Origin: QWHO01 sp021404945
Lineage (GTDB): Bacteria > Vulcanimicrobiota > Xenobia > Xenobiales > QWHO01
DNA: 64,000 nt
NCBI GenBank assembly: GCA_963169765.1
Contig: CAUJEN010000062.1
Span: 98,400-162,399 of the forward strand
Direction of reading: 5' to 3'
Part shown: piece by piece, positions 44,196-52,703 of the stretch
Layout of the letters: every line of letters starts with the position of its first letter
Position numbering within the stretch: the first letter of the stretch is position 1
Notes under the pieces: generated by a model
Databases searched by the model: none
Told to the model about the DNA's origin: nothing
What the model saw: only the letters and a program-made list of their open reading frames with translations
Position numbers and translations under genes: made by a program

Positions 44196-47100
44196 TCGCC
44201 TGGTCCTTGAGCCTGCGCCCGCTGGTGCTCTTCCTTACGCTGCTGGTAGCCCTGTACGGAGCCCTGTCGCTGGCCCAGCTTCCCATCGACGCAGTGCCCG
44301 ACGTCACCAACGTGCAGGTCCAGATCAACACCGAAGCCGAGGCCCGCTCGCCCCTGGAGGTGGAGAGCCAGATTACCTTCCCCATCGAGCAGTCGCTGGC
44401 CGGCCTGCCGGGCGTGGAGCAGGTGCGCTCGCTCTCGAAGTACGGCCTGTCTCAGGTGACGGTGGTCTTCCAGGACCGGGTGGACCTGTTCTTTGCTCGC
44501 CAGCTGGTGCTCGAGCGGTTGCAGGAAGCGCGTGGGCAGATCCCCGAGGGGATGGGCGACCCCGAGATGGCCCCCATTTCCACCGGTCTGGGGGAGATCT
44601 ACCAGTACGAGGTGCGCGCCCCCGGGCTGGACCTGATGGAGCGGCGCTCGCTGCAGGACTTCGTGGTCAAGCGCCAGCTGCGCAATCTGCGCGGGGTGGC
44701 CGAGGTGAACTCGTTCGGCGGCCTGGAAGCCCAGTTCCAGGTGCTGGCCCATCCGGCACGCTTGCAGGCTCGCGGGCTCACCCTGACCGACCTGTTCCAG
44801 GCGTTGGAGAAAAACAACCTCAACGCCGCCGGCGGTTATCTCGAGTACCGCGGTGAGCAGTACGTGGTGCGCGGCCTGGGACGCATTCAAAGCCTGCAGG
44901 ACGTGCGCGACATCGTGCTGACCGAGTCGGGGGGCGTACCCGTGCGGGTGGGGGACGTGGCGATCGTGGAGATGGGCCCGGCCCTTCGCCAGGGGGCGGT
45001 CACCCGGGATGGTCAGGGCGAGATTGTGACCGGCATCGCCATGATGCTGGTGGGCGAGAACAGCCGCAACGTGGCCCGCCGCCTGCACAAGCGGTCGGCC
45101 GAGATGGAGCCTTCGCTGCCTGCGGGGGCCACTCTGGACGCCTTTTACGACCGCACCGAGCTGGTCGATCGAACCCTGGCCACCGTGGCGCGCAACCTGT
45201 TGGAAGGCGCCGTGCTGGTTATCCTGGTGCTCTTCTTCACGCTGGGAGACATGCGGGCCGCCCTCATCGTGGCTCTGGCCATCCCCCTCTCCATGCTGTT
45301 TGCCGCCATCTTGATGGTGAAGACTGGCATCTCCGGCAACCTGATGAGCCTGGGCGCCATCGACTTCGGGCTGATCGTGGACGGCTCGGTGGTGATGGTC
45401 GAGAACGCCGTGCGCCGGCTGCGCCAGCACGAGGGCACGGTGCTTCAGGCCTGCCAGGAGGTGGCCCGCCCGGTGGTGACCGGGGTGGGCATCATTATCC
45501 TGGTCTACCTGCCTCTTCTCACCCTGACCGGGATGGAAGGCAAGATGTTCGTACCCATGGCCGCCACCGTGGTCTTCGCCCTGAGCGGCTCGCTCTTGCT
45601 GGCCCTGACCACCGTGCCGGTGCTGGCCTCCTACTGGCTCAAGCGAGGTGGCCCCGAGCGCGACAGCCGGCTGGTCGAGCTGGCCCGCCGGGCCTATCGG
45701 CCCGCCCTGACCTGGGCCCTGGCCCGACCGGGCCAGCTGGTCCTGGTCGCGGCCACCCTCTTCCTGCTGAGCCTGGTCACCCTCAGCCGGATGGGAGCCG
45801 AATTCTTGCCCGAGCTGGATGAGGGAGCCATCGCCATCCAGGCCAGCCGTCTTCCGTCCACCTCGTTGACTCAGTCGATCGAGATGGTCACCCGCCTCGA
45901 GCAGGCCATCAAGGAATTCCCCGAGGTCAAGACCGTGGTCAGCAAGACGGGCCGTCCCGACATCGCCACCGACCCGATGGGGGTGGAGGTCTCGGACATC
46001 ATCATCACCCTCAACCCGCAGCACGGCGATAAGAACGCCCTGGTGGAGAAGATGGAGCAGCGCCTCAAAGAGGTGCCCGGGATGAATTACAGCTTTTCCC
46101 AGCCCATCGAGCTGCGCGTTTCGGAGCTGATCTCCGGAGTGCGCTCGGACGTGGGCTTGAAGATCTTCGGCGAAGACCTGGACGTGCTCAAGGCCACGGC
46201 CGCTAAGGTAGCCGCCCGCCTGGGCGAGATCGAAGGAGCGGCCGACATTCAGGTCGAGCAGGTGAGCGGTCTGCCCTATCTGCAGATCGAGTTCGACCGC
46301 CAGGCCATGGCTCGCCACGGCCTGAGCGCGGCCGACCTGGCCGACGTGGTCGAGCTGGCCGTGGGCGAGCGTCCGGCCGGCACCGTCATGCTGGGAGATC
46401 GCCGCTATCCCCTGGTGGTGCGCCTGCAGGCCCCCTACCGGTCCGATCCCACCGCTATCGGGGCGATCGCCGTCCCCCTGCCCCGAGGAGGACAGGTTCC
46501 CCTCTCGGATCTGGCCTCGATCCGGATCGAGCCGGGCCTGGCCCAGGTGAGCCGCGAGAACGGCCAGCGCCGCATCGTGGTGGAAGCCAACGTGCGCGGG
46601 CGCGACATGGTGAGCTTCGTGGACGAGGCCCGGGCGGCGGTGCAGCCACTCTTGCCGGAGGGCTACTTCCTGGACTTCGGGGGGCAGTTCGAGAACTACC
46701 GGCGGGCCCGCAACCGTCTGCTGGTGGTGGTTCCCGTGTCCCTGGCCATGATCTACTTTCTGCTCTACGCGAGCCTGCGCAGCGCCCGACAGTCGGGATT
46801 GATCTTCCTCAACGTGCCCTTCGCCATCACCGGAGGGGTTGCCGCCCTGGCGGGGCGCGGACTGCCCTTTTCCATCAGCGCCGGAGTGGGGTTCATCGCC
46901 CTGTTTGGCATTGCAGTCCTCAACGGGCTCGTGCTCATCAACGCCCTCAACCTTTTGCGCGCCCAGGGGCGTGGCCTGGATGAGGCAGTCGAGGAAGGCT
47001 CGCTCTCGCGCCTGCGTCCGGTCATGATGACCGCCCTGGTGGCCAGCCTGGGATTCATCCCCATGGCCCTGTCGCACGGCGCGGGGGCGGAGGTGCAGCG

Positions 47101-47215
47101 CCCGCTGGCCACGGTGGTGATCGGTGGGCTGATCACCTCGACCCTCCTCACCCTGCTCGTGCTCCCCAGCGCCTTCCGCTGGATGGAGCGCGACCGGGAT
47201 GAATCATCTTCCTGA
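44192..47215 (+). CDS. czcA: Heavy-metal RND efflux pump, CzcA-like
   Basis: A 1007-residue transporter of the heavy-metal efflux RND family. The start TTG 44192 overlaps the previous stop. N-terminal helix LSLRPLVLFLTLLVALYGAL and QLPIDAVPDVTNVQVQI are typical. Proton-relay residues of the HME group are Asp391, Asp397 and Glu404 in DFGLIVDGSVVMVEN, with the same spacing as CzcA Asp402/408/Glu415. Twelve membrane segments are expected (2 x 6 halves). The sequence fits divalent cation export (Co/Zn/Cd) rather than the Cu/Ag Cus type, but substrate choice is not proven. A terminator follows within 30 bp. Confidence 0.93.
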   Translation: MIAWSLSLRPLVLFLTLLVALYGALSLAQLPIDAVPDVTNVQVQINTEAEARSPLEVESQITFPIEQSLAGLPGVEQVRSLSKYGLSQVTVVFQDRVDLFFARQLVLERLQEARGQIPEGMGDPEMAPISTGLGEIYQYEVRAPGLDLMERRSLQDFVVKRQLRNLRGVAEVNSFGGLEAQFQVLAHPARLQARGLTLTDLFQALEKNNLNAAGGYLEYRGEQYVVRGLGRIQSLQDVRDIVLTESGGVPVRVGDVAIVEMGPALRQGAVTRDGQGEIVTGIAMMLVGENSRNVARRLHKRSAEMEPSLPAGATLDAFYDRTELVDRTLATVARNLLEGAVLVILVLFFTLGDMRAALIVALAIPLSMLFAAILMVKTGISGNLMSLGAIDFGLIVDGSVVMVENAVRRLRQHEGTVLQACQEVARPVVTGVGIIILVYLPLLTLTGMEGKMFVPMAATVVFALSGSLLLALTTVPVLASYWLKRGGPERDSRLVELARRAYRPALTWALARPGQLVLVAATLFLLSLVTLSRMGAEFLPELDEGAIAIQASRLPSTSLTQSIEMVTRLEQAIKEFPEVKTVVSKTGRPDIATDPMGVEVSDIIITLNPQHGDKNALVEKMEQRLKEVPGMNYSFSQPIELRVSELISGVRSDVGLKIFGEDLDVLKATAAKVAARLGEIEGAADIQVEQVSGLPYLQIEFDRQAMARHGLSAADLADVVELAVGERPAGTVMLGDRRYPLVVRLQAPYRSDPTAIGAIAVPLPRGGQVPLSDLASIRIEPGLAQVSRENGQRRIVVEANVRGRDMVSFVDEARAAVQPLLPEGYFLDFGGQFENYRRARNRLLVVVPVSLAMIYFLLYASLRSARQSGLIFLNVPFAITGGVAALAGRGLPFSISAGVGFIALFGIAVLNGLVLINALNLLRAQGRGLDEAVEEGSLSRLRPVMMTALVASLGFIPMALSHGAGAEVQRPLATVVIGGLITSTLLTLLVLPSAFRWMERDRDESSS

Positions 47216-47240
47216 GCAGGCGGTCAGCCGACGGAAGAGA

Positions 47241-47271
47241 AAAAGGCCCCGGCCGTCGGCCGGGGCCTTTT
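47241..47271. terminator. Strong bidirectional terminator
   Basis: A perfect 14-bp inverted repeat (AAAAGGCCCCGGCC / GGCCGGGGCCTTTT) with a 3-base loop. It ends in T4 on either strand, so it can serve both czcA and the convergent gene ending at 47284. Confidence 0.9.
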
Positions 47272-47283
47272 CGGTGGTCGCCC

Positions 47284-48186
47284 TCAGAGGGACTTGGTCG
47301 GGAATTCCTTCTCCTCGATGTCGATGGCTTCGGCCGCCAGGGCGGCCTGACCCTCGAGCTCCTCCTCGCCGAAGGCGAAGGCGCCGGGGCGCTTCTGGCC
47401 GTTGACGCTTACGAAGTGCACGCCGCTGACGCGCCAGCCCTGGGCATTGCCGGTCATCCCAAGCTCGAGCACCACGGGCACAGTGGCGCCACCCGGGGAG
47501 TCGGTGCCAAAGAAGTTGCAGCGAACCGCAGCCTGGGTGGAGCTGATGCGCTTGGTCACCGGAGCGCCAGCGAACTGAAGGCGGAAGGTCTTACCGGAAG
47601 CGGGGTCCTTCTGGATGAGTACGGAGCCGATCGAGTTGGCGGCCACGTAGTCGCTCAGGGTCTTGCGGCTGTGAGCCAATGCGTCAATGGCCTGCACGTT
47701 TGACCGGCGGACGCTCGAGCGGCGGAAAGCGGTAGAGCGTTGGACGAGGAATCGCTGGCTCAGGCGCGTCCTCGCCGCGCTTCGGATCCGGTTGACTCTG
47801 GCAATCCGCTCGGCGCGATTGTTCGCCATGACCCCATTGGGCCGCTGGCCGGCAAAGAAGCTTTGACTGCGCATCGGCGTGCGGGACTGGGGGCGATTAA
47901 CGAAGCGCCCGGTCTGCTCGGCCAGACGATGCTCCCGAAAAATTCGCCCTCCGGCGCCCTTCTCGCGAAATGCGAGCCGCAGACGCGAGGTCCGGCTGAT
48001 CAATCCGTTCTTACCTCTCTCGCTTTGCAGCCGATTTACGGCCTGGAAGGGCTTGAGGCGAGCCGAGGAGGATTGCCGGCCTAACTTCAGACCGGTCACC
48101 TGGGGCTCAGCCGACACCGGCTGCACCCAGGCGAGCAGGAGCCCGGCTGTCAGAGCACCGATGATCATCTTCTGGAGTCGCTTCAT
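47284..48186 (-). CDS. Secreted, Arg-rich protein of unknown function
   Basis: A 300-residue protein, ATG 48186, GGAGGT site 12 bases before. Signal peptide MKRLQKMIIGALTAGLLLAW ending at VSA-EPQ. Residues 40-170 are unusually basic and Arg/Ser/Asn-rich with no predicted fold. Residues 175-280 are beta-rich (DYVAANSIGSVLIQKDP, TQAAVRCNFFGTDSPGG, WRVSGVHFVSVNGQKRPGA), resembling a lipid- or ligand-binding beta domain. No family recognised. It has its own promoter and is followed by the shared terminator. Confidence 0.75.
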   Translation of the reverse strand: MKRLQKMIIGALTAGLLLAWVQPVSAEPQVTGLKLGRQSSSARLKPFQAVNRLQSERGKNGLISRTSRLRLAFREKGAGGRIFREHRLAEQTGRFVNRPQSRTPMRSQSFFAGQRPNGVMANNRAERIARVNRIRSAARTRLSQRFLVQRSTAFRRSSVRRSNVQAIDALAHSRKTLSDYVAANSIGSVLIQKDPASGKTFRLQFAGAPVTKRISSTQAAVRCNFFGTDSPGGATVPVVLELGMTGNAQGWRVSGVHFVSVNGQKRPGAFAFGEEELEGQAALAAEAIDIEEKEFPTKSL

Positions 48187-48223
48187 CTTAAAAATACCTC
48201 CGCAATCTTACTGGCCTGGGTCG

Positions 48224-48257
48224 AGTATAGACGCTCCACCTGAAAGGCACCTGAAAG
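48224..48257 (-). promoter_or_regulatory. -10 element and 11-bp direct repeats
   Basis: On the minus strand TATACT (48229-48224) lies about 38 bp before the ATG at 48186. CTTTCAGGTG is repeated twice with an 11-bp period (48257-48248 and 48246-48237), ending 7 bp before the -10, where a -35 should be. This is the layout of an OmpR/PhoB-type activator site. Confidence 0.45.
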
Positions 48258-48393
48258 CTCGATGAAGGGTTGCTGAACAAAGTGGTCGCCGTGAGCATAA
48301 TAGGCCAGACAACCACTGCTCGTCGAGGGGAGTTTGTAAAAAACATGTTACACGGCGATATTTCTTTTGCTTTTCTTATGTGTTGAGCGTTAC

Positions 48394-48472
48394 GTGCTGA
48401 AGGTTTTGCCTCTCCATCGGAGGTGCCTCCACACAAGTCTGTCGGCGCGATGTACTGCAAAACCTTCAGCAC
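48394..48472. repeat. Long inverted repeat in a 425-bp intergenic region
   Basis: Perfect 16-base arms, GTGCTGAAGGTTTTGC (48394-48409) and GCAAAACCTTCAGCAC (48457-48472), enclose 47 bases that themselves hold GGAGG-TG-CCTCC. Position between divergent genes. The rest of 48187-48611 is AT-richer than the genes and holds no gene. Confidence 0.75.
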
Positions 48473-48611
48473 TTCACTTTTTGCACGGGAGGTTTGAATT
48501 CGCCGCTCTCGACCGGGGCTGACAAGTTGAATCTGAGGTTTCATAGTTCTTTCAGGGTGATAGGTTACAAGCGAGGGACAGAATCCGAAGAATTATGGGA
48601 GGTCCATCCAG

Positions 48612-49052
48612 ATGATCCAGAACGTTCCTTCGTGGGCTCAGGGCCACGTCCAGTCTTTCCGTGACAGTCAGACCTTGCCGGGAGGGCAGCGGGTGGACAT
48701 TCCCGCCGGTCAGGCCCGCGAGGTGGACGGCAAGATCAGCTCCCAGATCGAGGACGGCATCCGGCTCGACGAGAGCGAGATGGACCTGGCCCCGGGGATC
48801 GGCGTCATCAGAGCCGACATTTTCGGCACCAAGACCGAGGTCTACTACAACGGCAACTCCACCCAGGGCGAGTTCGTGCAGACTGTGGCGGACGACATGG
48901 CCGCCTACGGCAAGTTCTCCCCGCAGGGCGTGGACGTGGTCGTGGCTCAGAAGGACGGCGAGAACATCCAGGGCCAGGCGTTCCACATTGACCGCCAGGC
49001 CCCCGAGAAGAGCTTCGCTGTCATTCAGGGTGGTGGCTTCAACCTTCTCTAA
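48612..49052 (+). CDS. Orphan protein of unknown function
   Basis: A 146-residue soluble acidic protein, ATG 48612, GGGAGGT site ten bases before. The first 20 residues are polar (MIQNVPSWAQGHVQSFRDSQ); no signal peptide. The middle is beta-rich and Gly/Asp-rich (LAPGIGVIRADIFGTKTEVY), the end VVVAQKDGENIQGQ...FHIDRQ. I do not recognise it. It is transcribed alone and has its own terminator, and shows ordinary codon use for the window, so it is a real gene. Confidence 0.7.
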   Translation: MIQNVPSWAQGHVQSFRDSQTLPGGQRVDIPAGQAREVDGKISSQIEDGIRLDESEMDLAPGIGVIRADIFGTKTEVYYNGNSTQGEFVQTVADDMAAYGKFSPQGVDVVVAQKDGENIQGQAFHIDRQAPEKSFAVIQGGGFNLL

Positions 49053-49081
49053 AGTGCGAGCCCAGCTCGGCGCGTGAAAAG

Positions 49082-49105
49082 AGAGCCGCGGTCTGCGGCT
49101 CTTTT
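49082..49105 (+). terminator. Rho-independent terminator
   Basis: AGAGCCGC / GCGGCTCT with a 5-base loop followed by TTTT, directly after the orphan gene and before the convergent stop at 49112. Confidence 0.85.
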
Positions 49106-49111
49106 GCACAT

Positions 49112-50701
49112 TCAGGGCGGATCGGGAGGAGGCTCGCAGCCGCGCCCGTGAGCGTAGCTCCAGATTTCCAGCGAGCGCTGGCGATAGCTCTCCGCATCCA
49201 GGGGTCGAGTGCGCGCGCACAGCAGGGCCAGCCGATTGAGGATGGGCGTGAGCTCGGGATGGTTCGGCCCCAACCGCACCTCCCGTTCTTGCAGCAGTCT
49301 TACCAGATATCCCCGTGCCTGGCCCGGATCCTGGCTCAGCTCGGCCAGTTGCTCCAGCGCCCGCTCCTGGCGCGGGTCCTTGCGACCGAGGCGGGTCAGG
49401 AGCTCGAGCCATTCCTCCAGGGTTGCCCTCCGCTCTTCGGCAGGCGCGAAGCGCTGCCGCAAGATCTCACTCAATCGCCAGACGAGATCCAACCGGCGCG
49501 AGCGCAGCGGCTGGGTGACCAGAGCTTCGCGCAGGTGGGACTCGGCGGCCCCCAGTTGTCCACATTGCTCCTCCATGGTGGCGATCTGGATCAGGGTCAG
49601 AGCCCGATCCTCCGGGGTCAGCACACAGGCCAGCACGGCCTGCAAGATCTCGATGCCCTGTGAGCCTCCTTTCAGGGCGGCATAGTGGCGCAGCACATCG
49701 GAGGCCTCCGGCAAGGCCGCCTGGCTCAGCTCTTGCATCAACGGCCCCAACTGCTGCAGCAGCTCCTGGGCCAGGGAGCGCAACTCCTCGGTCTCCACGA
49801 TGGCCGAGAGGGAGAGGTCAGGCCGCGCCAGGGGCGTGACCAGCAGCCCTCTGACCCAGTAGGGCAGCAGGCCGTGGGCCGGGTAAGCCACTCCGTCCAC
49901 CAGGCAGAGGAAGTCGTTGCGGCTGGGGGCCAGATTGGTGAGCGGACCGGGGGCTCCAAAAAAGTCCTGGGGCTGCCCGATTCGCGGGCCGGGCACCAGC
50001 ACCGCCCGGTAATCTCCGGGCGCGGGGGAGCGGTGCAGGATGATTCCCTCGACCCCGTCGACATGGACCTCGCCGATCACCAGGCAGGCCAGGCACGTGT
50101 CGGGCCGGTAAGGCCGGTTGATCGGTCGCCCATCCACTCTCACCGGGATGGGAGCGTAGCGGGCCCACCTGGCCAGCACGAGATCGGGCGGCTCGCTCTT
50201 TTTGCCCAGCCTGAGCCACTCGCGTTTGAGTTGCAGCTCGACGATCAGGCCCGCATCCTGGCCGGGAGCAGAGCGCTCGCTTGTCATCTTTCCCTTGCGC
50301 AAGACAAGTCGGGTCCCCGAGCTCTCCAGGGTGATGCGGGCGGGCTCGAGCTGCTCGGCCATCAGCAGGCCCAGGGCCAGGGAGCGCAGGCCCCCTTCTT
50401 CCAGCAGGTGGCTGAAGATCGATTCGATCTGCATTTTCGTGATCGAGACCCCCCCGAAGACGAACCGCCGGCCTTCCTGGAAGTCGAGGCTGTGAGCCCC
50501 CAGAACGCAGGCGGCGGTCACGAAGAGGAGCGGATAGCGATGCGGATCGGCCGAGAGATAACGGCCCATGACCTCGCGAGCCCGCTCGGGGTGCAGCGTG
50601 AAACGTCCTGACTCGTCGGATCGCCCCTCCTGGCGCAGGCTGGCGAGCAGTTGCTCCATCTGATCGGCCGCTCCTGTCCTGGCTGAGAATTCGTCGGCCA
50701 C
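49112..50701 (-). CDS. Unrecognised protein with C-terminal TPR-like helices
   Basis: A 529-residue protein with GTG start at 50701, abutting the stop of the upstream membrane protein (0 bp). Residues 1-110 are helical and residues 110-270 mixed, with cysteines in PDTCLACLVIGEVHVDG. Residues 330-510 hold helical repeats (AAESHLREALVTQPLRSR, LTRLGRKDPRQERALEQLAE, LNRLALLCARTRPLDAES) like TPRs. No catalytic motif or signal peptide is clear. Its tight coupling suggests work with the DUF2723 protein. Confidence 0.7.
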   Translation of the reverse strand: MADEFSARTGAADQMEQLLASLRQEGRSDESGRFTLHPERAREVMGRYLSADPHRYPLLFVTAACVLGAHSLDFQEGRRFVFGGVSITKMQIESIFSHLLEEGGLRSLALGLLMAEQLEPARITLESSGTRLVLRKGKMTSERSAPGQDAGLIVELQLKREWLRLGKKSEPPDLVLARWARYAPIPVRVDGRPINRPYRPDTCLACLVIGEVHVDGVEGIILHRSPAPGDYRAVLVPGPRIGQPQDFFGAPGPLTNLAPSRNDFLCLVDGVAYPAHGLLPYWVRGLLVTPLARPDLSLSAIVETEELRSLAQELLQQLGPLMQELSQAALPEASDVLRHYAALKGGSQGIEILQAVLACVLTPEDRALTLIQIATMEEQCGQLGAAESHLREALVTQPLRSRRLDLVWRLSEILRQRFAPAEERRATLEEWLELLTRLGRKDPRQERALEQLAELSQDPGQARGYLVRLLQEREVRLGPNHPELTPILNRLALLCARTRPLDAESYRQRSLEIWSYAHGRGCEPPPDPP

Positions 50702-52603
50702 TCAGCGCTCCAGGACCTGGCGGATCTCGGCCGCGTCGCGAGCGTCCGGCTCGAGCGAGAGGTAGCTCTTCAGGAAGCTCTTGCCCTCGAGCTTGCCCTG
50801 GCGCAGCAGCAGCACTCCCAGCTGGCGATGGGGGAGGGCGTAGTGCGGAGCTGCCTGGATGGCCTGCCGATAGTAGTGCTCAGCCTTCTGGAGGTTGCCG
50901 GCCTGCTCGAGCTCGCCACCCAGATTGTAGAAAGGAAAGCCGTAGAAGCTGGTGAGCAAGTACTCGAAACGGCGCGGGTTATAGTGATCGCCCAGGCTAC
51001 GCTTCTCGTAGCTCTCCCACACTTTGAGCACGGCCTGCTCAAGCTCTTCCGGGGTGGGCTTCTCCTTGGGCTCGGCCACCCGCTGGGCCAACCCCGCCGG
51101 GAGAAGCCTGAAGCTCTGGCTCACGCTGGGGTCGAGGCTGCCCCAGAGCAAGATAGGTCGGGTGCCGTAGTTGGCCGCGATCAGTGCCGCCATGGGAGCG
51201 GTGCGCCCCTCGTCGTAGACCTTCCACGGGAAGCTCACGCTGGAATGGTTGCGCCGCTTGCTGCTGACGTACCAGGGATATTTCAGCTTGTCTTGATCCA
51301 GCACCACCACATCGGGCCGCTCACCCAGGGCGAACTGGGCATACTCGAGCAGCATGGTGGGCCCATCCCCCACGGTCAAAAACAGCGCGTTTTCGGGCAG
51401 AGTGGCCAGCAGGTTTCGCATGTAATCCTCGGCCACCGTGTTGCGGCGCTGATCCAGCTCTTTGAAATGGCTCCCGCCCAGGGCGGCGATCAGGGCGCAG
51501 CAGACCAGGGCCGCGGCCTGGCCGGGCAACCTTTTGCGGGCCAGGAAACCGACCCCGGCCCCGGCCAGGAGCGCCAGCGGCACCTGGGGCAGCACATAGA
51601 AGCGCTCCACCACGCCCAGGTAGTATTCGTGGGCCAGCGGGCAGTTGGCCATCATCAAGAAGACCGGACCGGTAAACAGCCACGCCAGCGCGACCGCGAG
51701 CGTCGACCAGCGGTCTTTCAGGGCGCTGGTGATCAGGCCCAGGACGATCAAGGCCAGCAAGCCCAGGGCCGGGCCCTGGAACAGGTTGGAGAAGTAGAAG
51801 GGCAGCTGCGACCAGGGGGAGTCGACCCCCAGCGCCTGGCGAGCTTGCTCGGGCATCAACGAGAGCGTGCCGTAGTCCTTGCGCAAGAAGAGGTGGAGCA
51901 GGTTGCTCAGGTTATGGGGGTCGTCCCAGTTCTGGCCGGGATTGGCCTGCGAGCGGATGAGCGGGTAGAGATAGGGAGAGAGGCCCCCGGCGAAGGCCGC
52001 CGGCATTCCCAGCAGGAAGCGCCGGTCGGTCCAGGGCAGTCCGGCGCGCCAGAAGAGCACGGCCGTGGCCGGCAGCAGAAAGGCCAGGGTGTGGTGGTGG
52101 GCGGCCCCAAGGCCGTAGAGCAAAGCGATGGCGATGGCCTGAGGCAACCTGGAGCCCTGACGGGAGGCCAGCCTCAAGCCCAGGAACAGGATGAGTGCCG
52201 CCAACAGGTTGTTGAGCCCGAAGACCTCGCACACCACCGAATTGTGCCAGACGCGCGGATCGAGCCCCAGCACCAGCGCGGCTGTCACCCCCGCCCAGCG
52301 CGAGCCGGACCAGGAGATGGCCGTCAGGGCCAGCACTCCTCCCGCCAGAGCCGAGCAAATCGCCGAGAGGGCATTGACCGCCAGGGCGGGGTTCTGGGGC
52401 GTGAAGCGCGAGGCCACCCAGCCCAGCAGGGTGTGCAGGGGATAACCGGGCGGATGGGGGATGCCCAGCGAGACCGCGGCCGTGGTCAGGTCGGCCGCGT
52501 CCGCTGCGCCGATCCCCGGCAGCAGGGTGCGCAGGTAGACCGCCAGCACCAGGGCGGTCATTGCTCCTGCTGCCAGCCAATCCAGCTTGCTCAGCGGCTT
52601 CAT
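50702..52603 (-). CDS. DUF2723 multi-pass membrane protein (glycosyltransferase-like) with TPR tail
   Basis: A 633-residue protein; ATG 52603 (MKPLSKLDWLAAGAMTALVL). DUF2723 signature LRTLLPGIGAADAADLTTAA and GIPHPPGYPLHTLLGWVASR with many membrane helices through about residue 370, which resembles GT-C fold O-mannosyl-type transferases. The loop DAADLTTA is where the catalytic acid sits in GT-C enzymes (inference). Residues 400-500 form an outer soluble domain and residues 545-630 are TPR-like (ALPHRQLGVLLLRQGKLEG). DUF2723 is typical of diderm bacteria. Transfers or flips an unknown glycan. Confidence 0.82.
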   Translation of the reverse strand: MKPLSKLDWLAAGAMTALVLAVYLRTLLPGIGAADAADLTTAAVSLGIPHPPGYPLHTLLGWVASRFTPQNPALAVNALSAICSALAGGVLALTAISWSGSRWAGVTAALVLGLDPRVWHNSVVCEVFGLNNLLAALILFLGLRLASRQGSRLPQAIAIALLYGLGAAHHHTLAFLLPATAVLFWRAGLPWTDRRFLLGMPAAFAGGLSPYLYPLIRSQANPGQNWDDPHNLSNLLHLFLRKDYGTLSLMPEQARQALGVDSPWSQLPFYFSNLFQGPALGLLALIVLGLITSALKDRWSTLAVALAWLFTGPVFLMMANCPLAHEYYLGVVERFYVLPQVPLALLAGAGVGFLARKRLPGQAAALVCCALIAALGGSHFKELDQRRNTVAEDYMRNLLATLPENALFLTVGDGPTMLLEYAQFALGERPDVVVLDQDKLKYPWYVSSKRRNHSSVSFPWKVYDEGRTAPMAALIAANYGTRPILLWGSLDPSVSQSFRLLPAGLAQRVAEPKEKPTPEELEQAVLKVWESYEKRSLGDHYNPRRFEYLLTSFYGFPFYNLGGELEQAGNLQKAEHYYRQAIQAAPHYALPHRQLGVLLLRQGKLEGKSFLKSYLSLEPDARDAAEIRQVLER

Positions 52604-52703
52604 GGGGGGCTCGGTTCGCCCTCGAAGGCATTCTCCCCGCCGCCCGCGCGGAGTTGCCACGCTGGGTGTCTGCTCATGAGCTGACGCGGGGGCTGTCAAC
52701 TTT

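Noticed and set aside
44015..47077. 1020-codon minus-strand open frame across czcA
   Set aside because: Rich in His/Gln/Gly as expected of the antisense of a membrane-protein gene; no domain pattern.
48188..48544. 118-codon minus-strand ORF over the intergenic region
   Set aside because: It runs through the 16-bp inverted repeat and promoter sequences, has no ribosome site and no protein-like composition.
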